Below, in pieces: positions 29,603 to 40,172 of a stretch of 64,000 nucleotides of DNA (position 1 is the first letter of the stretch; each line of letters begins with the position of its first letter). Source of the DNA: an uncultured Sphingomonadaceae bacterium (lineage in GTDB: Bacteria > Pseudomonadota > Alphaproteobacteria > Sphingomonadales > Sphingomonadaceae); assembly GCA_947493215.1 (NCBI GenBank), contig CANLQE010000004.1, positions 186,001 to 250,000 on the forward strand, in the 5' to 3' direction. The notes beneath the pieces were generated by a model, which made no database searches, was not told where the DNA came from, and worked only from the letters and a program-made list of their open reading frames with translations. A program made the position numbers and the translations under genes.

Positions 29603-30837
29603 TTGGTCACCATCCCATTTGTGACATAAAGTGAGCGATCCAAATAGGGGTTTCTGCGCGTAAAGGCCAGCAAGAGTCCAACACCAATCGACAAAGCCAG
29701 GATCGATGATCCGCCATAGCTGATAAACGGCAATGTCATGCCCTTGGAAGGAAAGAGTTGCAGGTTCACCGCCATGTTGATCAACGCCTGTCCGCCAAAT
29801 TGTGCGGTCAGACCAGCCACGGCGAGAATGATAAAATTATCTTCTTCGTCAAGGAGGCGCAGAAAGACGCGGACAACGATAGCGAGGTAAACAAGCGCAA
29901 TCGCGACACAGGCGAGCAACCCGAATTCTTCACCAATCACAGAGAAAATATAGTCGGTATGCGCCTCTGGCAATTTGAACTTGGCGGTGCCAAGACCCGG
30001 CCCCGTGCCCAGCAGGCCGCCACCCGTCAGCGCCTTGTGCGCGAGCATCACTTGATCAAATTCATCGCCGCCGAATAGCCACGCGTTAATCCGCTGGGTT
30101 GCCACCGGATAAAAGAAATAGGACGCCACTAGACCGCCAACCCCGACCACACCCATGCCAGCAATAAGTCGCGCAGAGAGGCCAGAGATCATCATCAGTA
30201 CAAACCAGATGCCGCAAAATATGATCGTCTGCCCAAGATTGGGCTGCATCATCAGCAACACGGCAACCACACCCGTCAAAACGAACGATAACGATATCAC
30301 CGGCAGCGAGGGGTCTTTCACTCGCAACGACAACAACCACGCGAGCGATACCGCATAAAAGGGTTTCAGAAACTCACCAGGCTGGATCGTTGCAAAACCA
30401 TAGCCAATCCAGCGCTGTGCGCCGTTGACCGACTTACCCAGTACCGGAACCAGAAACAGCAATGCAAAGGCTGCTATGGCGGCGATAATGGCGAAACGGC
30501 GCGCCTGTTCTTTGGGCAGCATCGACACCACCAACATGATGGGAATACCAACAATCACCCAACCCAGCTGGCGATAAAAATAATAAAGCGGGTCGAGCGA
30601 TACTGCTGATGTGCTGTGTTTTAGCGCCGATACCGGGGACGCAGCCGCCACCGCAATCAGGCCGATGGCGAGCAAGGTCAGCATCAGAGCCAGTAAAACC
30701 CGGTCCAGCTCCCAGAACCAAACCGCCAATGGCGAACGGTCGCTGCGACCCAAACGCGATTCCAACTGGAACCGCTTTCTCTTCAGACCTGCCGAAATTT
30801 CCGGCAAAGCTCCCTGCGATGTTGTTCCATCGGTCAT
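29599..30837 (-). CDS. ftsW: SEDS glycosyltransferase FtsW
   Basis: Polytopic inner-membrane peptidoglycan polymerase of the divisome, 412 residues, working with the class B PBP FtsI. After a hydrophilic N-terminal extension of about 45 residues there are about ten membrane helices. Conserved pieces include PLYYFYRQLGW, IQPGEFLKPF, MMQPNLGQT with the region around the catalytic aspartate equivalent, the HTDYIFSVIGEEFGL loop and the LPFISYGGSS end. Four-base overlaps on both sides. Confidence 0.95.
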   Translation of the reverse strand: MTDGTTSQGALPEISAGLKRKRFQLESRLGRSDRSPLAVWFWELDRVLLALMLTLLAIGLIAVAAASPVSALKHSTSAVSLDPLYYFYRQLGWVIVGIPIMLVVSMLPKEQARRFAIIAAIAAFALLFLVPVLGKSVNGAQRWIGYGFATIQPGEFLKPFYAVSLAWLLSLRVKDPSLPVISLSFVLTGVVAVLLMMQPNLGQTIIFCGIWFVLMMISGLSARLIAGMGVVGVGGLVASYFFYPVATQRINAWLFGGDEFDQVMLAHKALTGGGLLGTGPGLGTAKFKLPEAHTDYIFSVIGEEFGLLACVAIALVYLAIVVRVFLRLLDEEDNFIILAVAGLTAQFGGQALINMAVNLQLFPSKGMTLPFISYGGSSILALSIGVGLLLAFTRRNPYLDRSLYVTNGMVTK

Positions 30838-32168
30838 GATACTGAGCCCCCAGTTGCCGTTCCGATTAAGTTATTTTCGATAACACTATTCACCGCGCTG
30901 CGGAAACAATCGCCGCGCGCTTCAAAATCTTTAAACTGATCGAAAGAAGCGCAGGCTGGCGATAGCAAGACTACCTCGCCGGGCTTGGCATTGGCAGCGG
31001 CATGCTGCACCGCTGTCAACATCATTTCGCACGAATCGACCGGCATATGCGGCTCCAGCAACTTACCAAATACCGGCGCAGCATCACCAATAGTATATGC
31101 CTTTACGACATTACCGAAATAGGGTTCACATTCTTTCAGATCGTCGCTCTTAGGTAGTCCGCCGACGATCCAGTGAGTCTTTGGATAAGCGCCAAGCGCC
31201 GGACCGGTCGATGCCGGGTTGGTCGCTTTGCTGTCATTCACAAACAATACGCCGCTTGACTCAGCCATGCGTTCCATACGGTGAGGCAGACCTTTAAAGC
31301 TTTGCAGCGCCGGCCGCCATTGATGCTCCTGCAAGCCCAAGGCTTCGGCAGCGACCACGGCGGCAATGGCATTTTGCAGATTATGCGGTCCCTGTAGAGA
31401 CGGCCATTCTGCTTGCCCCTCCAAAACCACTGCGCTTGCATCTAGGATGTTTTGAACCCGCCCTTCTGCGCGCATCAGCTGTAGCGCGAGCCGGGTCTTT
31501 TCATCGGCGCCGCCAAAAATTGCGACATGGTCGGATCCCATCATATCGAACAGGCGCACTTTGGCTGCCGCATAAGCATCGAAACTGTCATAGCGATCCA
31601 GATGATCCGGGCTGATATTCAACAGCATCGCCACATCACAATCGAGGCCATAGGTCAGATCAATCTGATAGCTGGATAATTCCAGCACATATATACCGCC
31701 AGCGGCCAATGGCTCCTGCGAGAGGATCGGCAAACCGATATTGCCGCCCATATGCGTCGGCAGTGCGGCGCTTTGGATGATATGGTGGATCAGCGCGGTA
31801 GTGGTGGATTTCCCATTGGTACCAGTAATTCCAACTACCCGGTGCGGCGGCAATGACCGCCTTGCCTGCGCGAATAACTCAATATCACCGATAATAGGCA
31901 CGCCGTCATCGGCGGCCTTGTCGCGGATAGGGTGGGTGTTGAGCGGTACGCCGGGCGATACGATAACGGCGTCATAATCGCTTAGATCGGTTTCCAGCGG
32001 GTCGGCGATAATCGCCTTGTCTTTCGCCGCTTCACGCAAATCTTCCCGCGCATCCCAAGCCAATATTCTCGCGCCGCTCGCATGCAAAGCATCCAGTGTC
32101 GCCATGCCCGATCGCGCCAAGCCCAAAATGGCATAGCTTTTATTGGCAAAGGCGGACGAACGCATCAT
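30834..32168 (-). CDS. murD: UDP-N-acetylmuramoylalanine--D-glutamate ligase
   Basis: Mur ligase adding D-glutamate; 444 residues, cytosolic. Motifs: [17 protein letters not shown] at the N-terminus, VSPGVPLN, the ATP loop [36 protein letters not shown] and [21 protein letters not shown] at the end. The ATG at 32168 (or the adjacent one at 32165) overlaps the mraY stop. Confidence 0.95.
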   Translation of the reverse strand: MMRSSAFANKSYAILGLARSGMATLDALHASGARILAWDAREDLREAAKDKAIIADPLETDLSDYDAVIVSPGVPLNTHPIRDKAADDGVPIIGDIELFAQARRSLPPHRVVGITGTNGKSTTTALIHHIIQSAALPTHMGGNIGLPILSQEPLAAGGIYVLELSSYQIDLTYGLDCDVAMLLNISPDHLDRYDSFDAYAAAKVRLFDMMGSDHVAIFGGADEKTRLALQLMRAEGRVQNILDASAVVLEGQAEWPSLQGPHNLQNAIAAVVAAEALGLQEHQWRPALQSFKGLPHRMERMAESSGVLFVNDSKATNPASTGPALGAYPKTHWIVGGLPKSDDLKECEPYFGNVVKAYTIGDAAPVFGKLLEPHMPVDSCEMMLTAVQHAAANAKPGEVVLLSPACASFDQFKDFEARGDCFRSAVNSVIENNLIGTATGGSVS

Positions 32169-33235
32169 CTCAATTTGAGTGTCGCCAGACCAGCCAGCGC
32201 GAGAATCAGGCTGATAATCCAGAAGCGAATTACGATCGTTGATTCAGACCAGCCAAGCTGTTCAAAGTGGTGATGGATCGGGGCCATCCGAAACACCCGC
32301 CTGCCGGTACGTTTGAAGAAGAAGACTTGCACGATGACCGACACAGCCTCGAGAACGAAAAGCCCGCCGACAATGGCGAGGACGATTTCATGGTGAATGG
32401 AAACGGCAATCGCGCCAAGCGCACCGCCCAGGGCAAGACTGCCGGTATCGCCCATAAACACCGCCGCTGGCGGCGCATTAAACCACAGAAAAGCCAGACA
32501 GGCCCCGATGATACAGGCGCAGAAGATGGCAAGCTCGCCCGCGCCTGCGACAAAGGGAATACCCAGATATTCCGAAAATACCGCATTGCCTGAAAGGTAA
32601 ACGAGTATCAGGAAGGTCGCACTGGCGATGACAACCGGCATGGTCGCGAGACCATCGAGACCGTCGGTCAGGTTAACCGCATTGCCCGAACCAACAATGA
32701 CAAACATAGCGAAGGGAAAATAAAACCACCCGAGGTTGATCTGCACGTCATTGAAAAACGGCACATAGAGATTGGTTCCGACTTGCTGGACGATGATCCA
32801 TGTCGCAAAACCAGCAACAACAAATTCCATCAACAATCGTATGCGACCAGGAACGCCTTTATGGCTCGCTTTGCTGACTTTATCATAGTCATCCATGAAG
32901 CCGATCGCGCCGAAACCCAGAGTTACAAAGATACAGGCCCACACAAAAATATTGGATAGGTCCATCCACAGCAACACCGAAATGACCAATGAGATCAAAA
33001 TCATCAGTCCGCCCATGGTCGGCGTGCCTGCTTTTTTAAGATGGGTTATCGGCCCGTCCTCACGGATCGGTTGCCCCTTCCCCTGTTTCATCCGCAGCAT
33101 GTTGATGAACCGTGGCCCAATCAGCATGCCGATAAACAAGGCGGTCGCAATGGCCGCACCAGAGCGAAAACTCAAATAGCGAAAGACATTGAAAATGCCT
33201 TCGAATTCAAGCCATTGTGCTAATAGATAAAACAT
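32165..33235 (-). CDS. mraY: MraY phospho-MurNAc-pentapeptide transferase
   Basis: Inner-membrane transferase of 356 residues that forms lipid I on undecaprenyl phosphate. About ten helices are seen, with the conserved GRPTMGG-like segment [12 protein letters not shown], the catalytic aspartate region [22 protein letters not shown] and [13 protein letters not shown]. Length is normal. The gene abuts murF by one base and overlaps murD by four. Confidence 0.97.
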   Translation of the reverse strand: MFYLLAQWLEFEGIFNVFRYLSFRSGAAIATALFIGMLIGPRFINMLRMKQGKGQPIREDGPITHLKKAGTPTMGGLMILISLVISVLLWMDLSNIFVWACIFVTLGFGAIGFMDDYDKVSKASHKGVPGRIRLLMEFVVAGFATWIIVQQVGTNLYVPFFNDVQINLGWFYFPFAMFVIVGSGNAVNLTDGLDGLATMPVVIASATFLILVYLSGNAVFSEYLGIPFVAGAGELAIFCACIIGACLAFLWFNAPPAAVFMGDTGSLALGGALGAIAVSIHHEIVLAIVGGLFVLEAVSVIVQVFFFKRTGRRVFRMAPIHHHFEQLGWSESTIVIRFWIISLILALAGLATLKLR

Positions 33236-34641
33236 TAATACTCCCCGCGCACCAAAGCCGTTACGACTTTGGCGAGCCCCAGATAATTTGACCCCTTGAT
33301 AAGAAGAATGTCTGCGTCGCCAATTCCCCCAGCGACTGCAGCCAATGCCTCAGCAGAGCCAGCGACATGAGATATTTCAGGGGCGTGATCAAGTTTTTCC
33401 GAAACTAATTCGGCCAGCTTAGCGGATGTATAAGCCATTTCATCGCCAACTAATATGACGGCCTGTGCGCCGGACGTGATTATGTCGTCCGCCAGCGCTT
33501 CATGATAAGCTTGAGCCTTGTCCCCCAATTCCCCCATCGCGCCGAGCAAAACGATTTTCTTGCCGCTACAAACTTCGCTTTCCAATTGACTCAAAGTCGC
33601 TTTCATCGACACAGGATTGGCGTTGTAGCTTTCATCGATCAACAGCGCTTGGCCGCCGTCTTTGAGTTCGATTTGATGTCTTCTGCCGCGGCCATCTAGA
33701 CCTTTAAGTTCCGCCAATGCCAGACCCGCTGCGGCAAGATCACCGCCAACGGCACGCACAGCAGCCAATATCGCCAGCGCATTCGAAACCCAATGCTTCC
33801 CCGACTCCGCGACCGTAAAACACAGGCTGCGATCGCCCAGACTGGCGGTGACTAAAGAACCGCCACCTTGTGCCGGAACAATATCAATCGCGCGGACATC
33901 TGCCTGTTCATCAAACCCGAAAGTGACTATCTTTTTCGTAGATCGCAATGCTGACTTACGAAGCCGCTCATAATGGGGGCTATCATAAGGGATGATTGCC
34001 GTGCCTTCATGGGTCAGACCCTGAAAAATCTCTGCCTTGGCGTCGGCAATCGCTTCAACGCCTGAAAAATGGCCAATGTGAGCCGGAGCGATGGCGGTGA
34101 TGATCGCAACGTCTGGGCGGACCAAACGGGTGAGCTGCGCCAGCTCACCGGCATGGTTCATGCCCATTTCAAAAATTCCATATTGGCATTCCGCCGGCAT
34201 ACGCGACAGGCTCAGCGGAACGCCAACATGGTTATTGTAGCTTTTCACCGACCGATGGGACTTTCCCATGGACGCACGGTTCAAAGCTGCAAAAAGGGCT
34301 TCTTTGGTGCCGGTTTTACCGACGGATCCGGTAACACCGATAATCTTGGCTTCTGTTCTGGCGCGTGACGCAATGGCCAATTGGTTCAGAGCTTCGGTCG
34401 TGTCCGACACCAATACATGAGGACCATCAACCGGTTGGCTAACGACAGCGCCAGCACCACCGGCAGCGTAGATATTGTCGACATACAGGTGCCCATCGCT
34501 CTGCTCACCTTTTAAAGCAAAGAACAGGTCACCAGGACCGATTTCACGGGAGTCAAAGGCAACGCCATTGACGTTAAAGTCTTCGCTGGCCTTGCCTTGT
34601 ACCGCTTGGGCGATGGCAGAGGATGTCCAGAGATCGGTCAT
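33235..34641 (-). CDS. murF: MurF tripeptide--D-Ala-D-Ala ligase
   Basis: Last cytosolic Mur ligase, 468 residues, adding D-Ala-D-Ala made by Ddl. The ATP loop is [15 protein letters not shown], followed by [24 protein letters not shown], the HIGHFSG region and [15 protein letters not shown], a signature that separates MurF from the other Mur ligases. Four-base overlap with murE. Confidence 0.96.
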   Translation of the reverse strand: MTDLWTSSAIAQAVQGKASEDFNVNGVAFDSREIGPGDLFFALKGEQSDGHLYVDNIYAAGGAGAVVSQPVDGPHVLVSDTTEALNQLAIASRARTEAKIIGVTGSVGKTGTKEALFAALNRASMGKSHRSVKSYNNHVGVPLSLSRMPAECQYGIFEMGMNHAGELAQLTRLVRPDVAIITAIAPAHIGHFSGVEAIADAKAEIFQGLTHEGTAIIPYDSPHYERLRKSALRSTKKIVTFGFDEQADVRAIDIVPAQGGGSLVTASLGDRSLCFTVAESGKHWVSNALAILAAVRAVGGDLAAAGLALAELKGLDGRGRRHQIELKDGGQALLIDESYNANPVSMKATLSQLESEVCSGKKIVLLGAMGELGDKAQAYHEALADDIITSGAQAVILVGDEMAYTSAKLAELVSEKLDHAPEISHVAGSAEALAAVAGGIGDADILLIKGSNYLGLAKVVTALVRGEY

Positions 34642-36116
34642 GCAGCAGCCTCCGGTTCAGACGCGCTACTGGCTTCGCGGGTACATTCCCGGGCAACTTC
34701 CACATCGTCAAAGGGGATGACCCGGTCGCCAATAATCTGACCTTGCTCATGCCCCTTGCCAGCGAGAAGGATGATATCGTCCGCGCCTGCAAGATTGATT
34801 GCATGGGAAATGGCAGCACGGCGATCACCAACTTCTTTCGCGCTCGGAGCTCCCGCCATAATGTCAGCACGAATGGTCGATGGATCCTCACTACGGGGGT
34901 TATCATCAGTGACGATAGCAATATCGGAAAGTTCCACCGCGACCTTGCCCATTTCAGGGCGCTTGCCTTTGTCCCGGTCGCCGCCTGCGCCGAAAATCGT
35001 AATCAACTTGCCTTTGACATGCGGGCGCAGTGCATCAATCGCTGCGCGCAGGCCATCCGGAGTATGTGCATAATCAACATAGACCGGCGCGCCGACTTTG
35101 GTGATAACAGCGCGCTCAAGACGCCCGCGAACCGGTTGCAAACGCTGGAGATGGTCAAACACGTCTTCCAGCTCTCCGCCAGTGGCCAGTACAGCGCCCG
35201 CTGCGCAAAGCACATTTGCAGCCTGATAAGCGCCGATTAGTGGTAATGATATCCTATGTGTGTTCCCCTGCGCTTTCACCATTAGCACCTGACCCAATTG
35301 CGTGGGCGTGCGGGATAGTAGGCGCAGGGATGAGCCCTGCTCACCGACGGTAAAAAGATTTAATCCGCGATCCATGGCACGCTTGATGACGGCACTGGAC
35401 GATTCATCATCAGCCCAGACAACCGCAGTTCCGGCATCCTCGACCACTTCGTCAAATAACCGCATTTTGGCTTCGAAATAACTGTCCATATCACCGTGGT
35501 AATCAAGATGGTCGCGGCTGAGATTGGTGAACACACCGACGTGCACCGGCAGACCTTCTGTCCGATATTGCGAAAGACCATGGCTCGACGCTTCGAAAAT
35601 GGCGTGGCTAACCCCTTCCCGGGCAAGACCAGACATGTTGGACAAAAAGGTCACAATGTCTGGCGTGGTCAAACCTGTCTTAACCTGCTCGCTCGCGGTA
35701 GTGACACCCAATGTGCCGATAGAAGCACTGTTCAATCCCGCCATACGCCAGAGCTGGCGTGTCATTTCTGCCGTCGAAGTTTTGCCGTTGGTGCCAGTGA
35801 CCGCTGCGACATATTGGGGTGTCGGCGTAAAATAGCGTGCGGCCATTAAAGCAAAAACGCGCCGCGGTTCGTCATCCGAAATATGGACGGCGCCTTCGAC
35901 CTCTGCTTCAGGACGAGCAACAACCGCAATCGCGCCAGCGGCAATAGCCGCTTCGATAAAATCCTCACCGTTGACTTGCGTGCCCTGGAAGGCACCAAAA
36001 ATATTGCCCGGCGCGATCTTGCGATGATCAATGGCAAAGCCGGTGGCATGCGCTTCACCGGAATCACTGTCCAACGCCGCATCATTCAACCCAGCAATAA
36101 GCGCACATAATTTCAT
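34638..36116 (-). CDS. murE: MurE meso-diaminopimelate ligase
   Basis: Mur ligase adding the third residue of the stem peptide; 492 residues. ATP loop AVTGTNGKTSTAEM, FEASSHGLSQYR, NLSRDHLDYHGDMDSYF and VDYAHTPDGLRAAI are present. The substrate motif DNPR (VTDDNPRSEDP) marks meso-diaminopimelate rather than lysine as substrate, which fits a Gram-negative wall. It starts three bases after the ftsI stop. Confidence 0.96.
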   Translation of the reverse strand: MKLCALIAGLNDAALDSDSGEAHATGFAIDHRKIAPGNIFGAFQGTQVNGEDFIEAAIAAGAIAVVARPEAEVEGAVHISDDEPRRVFALMAARYFTPTPQYVAAVTGTNGKTSTAEMTRQLWRMAGLNSASIGTLGVTTASEQVKTGLTTPDIVTFLSNMSGLAREGVSHAIFEASSHGLSQYRTEGLPVHVGVFTNLSRDHLDYHGDMDSYFEAKMRLFDEVVEDAGTAVVWADDESSSAVIKRAMDRGLNLFTVGEQGSSLRLLSRTPTQLGQVLMVKAQGNTHRISLPLIGAYQAANVLCAAGAVLATGGELEDVFDHLQRLQPVRGRLERAVITKVGAPVYVDYAHTPDGLRAAIDALRPHVKGKLITIFGAGGDRDKGKRPEMGKVAVELSDIAIVTDDNPRSEDPSTIRADIMAGAPSAKEVGDRRAAISHAINLAGADDIILLAGKGHEQGQIIGDRVIPFDDVEVARECTREASSASEPEAAA

Positions 36117-36119
36117 CGC

Positions 36120-37808
36120 CTATCCTTTCGGCGACCAGAGCAGCGGGGTTAGCTCCGACACATCAACATCACGGTGCTCATCAGGCACAACCCCCAGCAT
36201 CGGTCCAACCCGCGGTACAACCTTACGCACGACCGGAGCAGCAGTCCAACCGGCGGTCCGCTGAAAGCCGGTTTCCGCATTGCCTTTGGGTTCATCAAGC
36301 ATCGCAATGACAACATAGCGCGGGTTATCCATCGGGAAAGCCGCGGCAAAGGTCGAAACCAACGATGTCTTATTGTAGCCGCCATTGGATGGCTTTTCGG
36401 CAGACCCTGTCTTCCCGCCAATCCGGTAACCCGGCGCGTCAGCTTTCCGTCCCGTGCCGTTAGACACAATCATCCGCAGCAATTGGCGCATCCGCGCACT
36501 AGTTGCCGCCTTAAACACACGGCGCCCTTCTGCCTCCTCACCAGGCTCAACCTTAAGCAAAGTGGCCGGACGCCAGATGCCGCCATTGACCAAAGCGGCA
36601 TAAGCGCTGGCCAAATGAAGCGGCGTAACCGCGATACCGTGACCATAAGCGACCGTCATGTTCGTAACACGGCCCCAGCTTTGCGGCCAAAGCGGTCTGC
36701 CACGCTCAGCCAGCTCAATATGCGGACGCTCGTCAAAGCCAAGCCGCCGGATCATATGCTCCATGCCCTCTATACCGAGATTATCGGCCAGTCGGGCCGT
36801 AACGATATTGGAACTATGGACCAGTGTTTCGGGGACGTTGAGGTAGCGGTTCTGACCATGATCATCTTTGATCGTGAAACCGCCGACCTTGATCGGCTCC
36901 GTCGCGTTATATCGTACCGCGAGATCAGTTACCGTGCCGGCATCGAGCGCCGCTGCCACGGTGAGCGGCTTGAAAGTAGACCCCAGCTCAAACACACTTT
37001 GGGTCACTTCATTGGTTTGATATTTCATTGTCGCTTTGCGAATCTTATTCGGATCAAACACCGGCAACGACGCAAGCGCCATCACTTCGCCTGTGTGAAC
37101 ATCCAAGATAATACCAGCAGCACCGCGCGCTTCATGCGCGGTCATTGCAACCATCAATTCACTTTCGAGCGCGGCTTGTACGCGGCTATCAATCGACAAT
37201 GTTGCCGGCGCCCCGCGAAGACTTTCATCTTTCAGGCGATCATTGAGCGCCCGCTCCATGCCCATCACGCCTTCACTATCCGCATCGACATAACCCAAGA
37301 CATGAGCGGCCAGATCACGTTGCGGATAGAGCCGTTCATTTTCTCGTGGAAATTCGATCCCAATCTCGCCCAGCGCGTGGACTTGCTTGACTTCATTGGG
37401 CAATGCGCGGCGACGCAAATAGGTCGGACGAGGCCCGTTGAGCTTGGCCAGAAATTCTGCAGCGGTCGTATCGGGGAATAAATCAGCCAGTTGGCGCGCC
37501 AGCAGGTCTTTGTCACCCAAAACCCGTTCCGGTACCACTCGAATGGCATAGCCCTTCATCGTTCGCGCCAAAGGAACACCGTTACGATCCAAAATATCGC
37601 CGCGCGCTGGCACAAAGACCGAGCTCGACATGCGCGCCGGTTTTGCATCTTCCAATATGCTGAAGCTGATCAAGCGTCCTACTATGACCGTGAAGATGGC
37701 CAAAAATACCAACAGTAAAACCATCAATCGAAAGTGGGCGCTTGCTGCTATTTCCTTATGCTTGCCGGAAAACTGCATCTTTCTGCTGTTTGCCAGAAGG
37801 GTCGTCAT
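36120..37808 (-). CDS. ftsI: Class B penicillin-binding protein FtsI (PBP3)
   Basis: Septal transpeptidase of 562 residues. A cytosolic N-terminus and one membrane helix (residues about 28-48) precede the PBP dimerisation domain (RGDILDRNGVPLARTMKGYA) and the transpeptidase domain with STFK (in FELGSTFKPLTV), SSN (in HSSNIV) and KTG (in IGGKTGSAEK). All three catalytic motifs are intact. It is located after ftsL with a four-base overlap, as expected. Confidence 0.96.
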   Translation of the reverse strand: MTTLLANSRKMQFSGKHKEIAASAHFRLMVLLLVFLAIFTVIVGRLISFSILEDAKPARMSSSVFVPARGDILDRNGVPLARTMKGYAIRVVPERVLGDKDLLARQLADLFPDTTAAEFLAKLNGPRPTYLRRRALPNEVKQVHALGEIGIEFPRENERLYPQRDLAAHVLGYVDADSEGVMGMERALNDRLKDESLRGAPATLSIDSRVQAALESELMVAMTAHEARGAAGIILDVHTGEVMALASLPVFDPNKIRKATMKYQTNEVTQSVFELGSTFKPLTVAAALDAGTVTDLAVRYNATEPIKVGGFTIKDDHGQNRYLNVPETLVHSSNIVTARLADNLGIEGMEHMIRRLGFDERPHIELAERGRPLWPQSWGRVTNMTVAYGHGIAVTPLHLASAYAALVNGGIWRPATLLKVEPGEEAEGRRVFKAATSARMRQLLRMIVSNGTGRKADAPGYRIGGKTGSAEKPSNGGYNKTSLVSTFAAAFPMDNPRYVVIAMLDEPKGNAETGFQRTAGWTAAPVVRKVVPRVGPMLGVVPDEHRDVDVSELTPLLWSPKG

Positions 37809-38407
37809 TGGGCCCGGCTCCCCGCCTGCTCGCTATCAGCCCTTGCCGCGAGCTGTTTGATCAACCCGTCGTCGAGCAACTTGTCTTCCATATCAGCAAC
37901 CCGCGCCGTTTTAGTTTCGCGCAATTGAGCCGCGGTGGGTTCGTCTCCGTCTTCGGTATTTTCGTCTGTGATATTGAACGATGCTGTATCACTATCATCG
38001 GTATTCCGCGCCTTTGCAGAGGCCGTCGGAAAGACCGAACCGATAATACCAGCGGGCGGAACTTTATCCATGGTGCTAATCACCGCCACCTTGACCGGCT
38101 TGCGCAAATCTTTGCCGCCAAGATTGGCAAGTGCCCGCTCCCCATCAAGATATTGAGCGGCATTGGGCGATACGTAGCCATATTCGAGCTTGTTCCAATG
38201 CTCCAACTGACGCAAATTGGCGCGCGCGCTAAATTCTGTTTCCAGATAGCGGATTTCTTTTTTGACGGACACGATTTTACTATCGGTGCGCGTCAAATCG
38301 CTGCGCAAGGTCGCGACGCTCAGGGACAAGGGATAAAGAAGGATCGCCACCAGGAAAACCAGTGCGAGCCATCCAATGCCTTCAAGGCGCTTCACTGCCA
38401 GTTTCAT
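37805..38407 (-). CDS. ftsL: FtsL-like division protein with extended C-terminus
   Basis: Bitopic protein of 200 residues in the ftsL position between rsmH and ftsI. A short cytosolic N-terminus ([12 protein letters not shown]) is followed by one membrane helix (residues about 13-32) and a heptad-rich coiled-coil segment ([23 protein letters not shown], shown in part), the FtsL/FtsB hallmark, then [21 protein letters not shown]. About 100 further residues are acidic, low-complexity and probably disordered, making it much longer than usual for FtsL. Assignment rests on topology and synteny because FtsL is poorly conserved. Confidence 0.75.
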   Translation of the reverse strand: MKLAVKRLEGIGWLALVFLVAILLYPLSLSVATLRSDLTRTDSKIVSVKKEIRYLETEFSARANLRQLEHWNKLEYGYVSPNAAQYLDGERALANLGGKDLRKPVKVAVISTMDKVPPAGIIGSVFPTASAKARNTDDSDTASFNITDENTEDGDEPTAAQLRETKTARVADMEDKLLDDGLIKQLAARADSEQAGSRAQ

Positions 38408-39372
38408 TGGACGCCTCCTATCGCTGCTTGACTGGGCGCGTCAGAACGCACCGCTGATCTCAGGGTGGCGGAGCGGGCTCGGGGATTAGAGACCTGCTCC
38501 GCCCCGGCCGGGCGCACCATTTTGGCTGGTTTATGAAAGGTGGGCGCCGGCCGTTTCTCGGAAACTTGAGGTAGATGGCGTGAACCAGCGGACTTTTGGC
38601 CGCTGCGATCACGCAGAAAATTTTTGACGATACGATCTTCAAGGCTGTGAAAGGTTACGATGGCCAGGCGACCACCAGGTTTCAACATGCGCTCCGCCGC
38701 GATCAGACCATCTTCCAATTCACCGAGCTCGCGGTTGATATGGATACGGATCGCTTGAAACGTGCGCGTCGCGGGATCTTTTTTATCGCCAGGCCTCTGA
38801 CCCAATGTTTTACGAACAACATTGGCCAGTTCAGATGTACGGGTTAGCGGGCGCGCATTGACAATGGCTTTGGCAATTTTACGCGAACGCCGTTCTTCAC
38901 CATAGCGATAGATGACGTCGGCAATATCTTCTTCTTCCGCTTCATTGAGGAAGTCGGCCGCACTGGGACCATCCTGAGACATGCGCATATCGAGCGGACC
39001 GTCTTTCTGAAACGAAAACCCGCGCTCTGCTTGGTCGAGATGCATTGATGAAACGCCAATATCCAGCGCGACGCCGTCAATAGCTTCATCGTTCAGCACA
39101 TCCGCCATTTGCGAATAAAAGGCATGGTGCAGGACAAGCTTGCCATCCGCGGCCTCGACCAACGCTTCGCCGCTGGCAATAGCATCCGGGTCCTGATCAA
39201 AACCATGGACCTTCGCCCCGGCAGCGATCATAGCCATACTATAGCCGCCCGCGCCGAATGTGCCATCGACATGCGTCTCGCCCGGGGTAATGGCAAGCGC
39301 GTCAATGACTTCATCGAGCAAGACTGGGATATGGGGACGAGACGGGGCTGCAGTTGCTTCATCGGGGGTCAT
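38404..39372 (-). CDS. rsmH: 16S rRNA (cytosine-1402-N4)-methyltransferase
   Basis: SAM-dependent methyltransferase (MraW/RsmH), 322 residues, modifying C1402 of 16S rRNA. The N-terminal [13 protein letters not shown], the SAM loop [40 protein letters not shown], and [13 protein letters not shown] with [19 protein letters not shown] at the end are diagnostic. It overlaps mraZ and ftsL by four bases at its two ends. Confidence 0.97.
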   Translation of the reverse strand: MTPDEATAAPSRPHIPVLLDEVIDALAITPGETHVDGTFGAGGYSMAMIAAGAKVHGFDQDPDAIASGEALVEAADGKLVLHHAFYSQMADVLNDEAIDGVALDIGVSSMHLDQAERGFSFQKDGPLDMRMSQDGPSAADFLNEAEEEDIADVIYRYGEERRSRKIAKAIVNARPLTRTSELANVVRKTLGQRPGDKKDPATRTFQAIRIHINRELGELEDGLIAAERMLKPGGRLAIVTFHSLEDRIVKNFLRDRSGQKSAGSRHLPQVSEKRPAPTFHKPAKMVRPAGAEQVSNPRARSATLRSAVRSDAPSQAAIGGVQ

Positions 39373-39857
39373 TTTTTCTTCCCCAATTCGCTGAGATGAA
39401 ATTCCACCAGGCGCTTGTCGACAGGCACATCATCGGTTGTGTCGAGCAATGCTTGCGGCGCCCATAGACAGAATGTCTTGCCGATACCGTGAAAGATGAC
39501 ATTGTCTTTCAAACCGCTAATCGCTTGCAGCATGGGCGGCAGGACAAAGCGGCCGCTGGCGTCAAAGCTAAGGTCTTGCAAGGACGAGAATTTGCGAGCA
39601 CCGGCAGCATCACGGTCATAGCGTTCCGACCGCGCAATCGCGATTTCTTCTTCTTTATCGATTTCCGTGAGCATGTCGATTTTGCGGCTGAGGCCAAAAC
39701 CGACAAGGCAATCCCATTTTTCATGTTTACCGAGACAGAGGACGCGGCCTTCGCTGCTGGCGATGAGATCCTTACGCAGAAATGCAGGAACGGACAGACG
39801 GCCTTTATCGTCTATCGCGGAAATTCCCGATCCTGAATAAGCGTAATTGCCTGACAC
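39369..39857 (-). CDS. mraZ: Transcriptional regulator MraZ
   Basis: AbrB-fold DNA-binding protein of 162 residues that heads the dcw cluster and, where studied, forms a ring-shaped oligomer binding a series of short G-rich boxes before its own promoter. Two SpoVT/AbrB-like halves are visible: [18 protein letters not shown] and [17 protein letters not shown]. It uses a GTG start, with GAGGG about nine bases upstream. Likely autoregulatory through the phased box array at 39971-40035. Confidence 0.94.
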   Translation of the reverse strand: MSGNYAYSGSGISAIDDKGRLSVPAFLRKDLIASSEGRVLCLGKHEKWDCLVGFGLSRKIDMLTEIDKEEEIAIARSERYDRDAAGARKFSSLQDLSFDASGRFVLPPMLQAISGLKDNVIFHGIGKTFCLWAPQALLDTTDDVPVDKRLVEFHLSELGKKK

Positions 39858-39970
39858 AGCCTCAATCCCTCAACTTTATCGGAGGCATATCTTCCCTGCT
39901 TGGAGAAGCGCGCAATGCACCGCTCCCGAAACACCAGAATCCCGGACAGGAAATTTACCCCGATAACGCA

Positions 39971-40035
39971 ATAGGGTTAACAGGGGAGAGCTAGGGATGG
40001 AAGGGGATTTTACGGGATTTTGCGGGATTTTACGG
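39971..40035. promoter_or_regulatory. Phased GGG box array, likely MraZ binding sites
   Basis: GGG starts at 39974, 39984, 39994, 40004, 40014 and 40024, exactly every 10 bases, with a seventh degenerate copy (GGA) at 40034. The three best copies are CGGGATTTT-like with identical spacers. MraZ of E. coli recognises G-rich pentamers separated by five bases, the same 10-base period, so this array 114-178 bases upstream of mraZ is the expected operator. The rest of the 315-base gap (39858-40172) is AT-rich and must hold the dcw promoter; I could not fix -35/-10 boxes. Confidence 0.7.
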
Positions 40036-40172
40036 ATGAAATTGCTTATCTCACTGATTTAATTATCTTTTATTTTCCACGCTATTCGACCGATGTCACC
40101 TAAATTAGGATTAGTTGTTGGAAACATAGCAAATAAATAGATTTTCGAGCGGTAGAAACACCGATACAAGCT

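Noticed and set aside
36174-37481. Plus-strand open frame of 435 codons opposite ftsI
   Set aside because: ftsI on the minus strand has all catalytic motifs; the antisense reading has none and no ribosome site.
39971-40035. Phased G-rich array as an origin iteron or CRISPR-like repeat
   Set aside because: Units are 10 bases without distinct spacers and lie directly before mraZ, whose product is expected to bind exactly such boxes.
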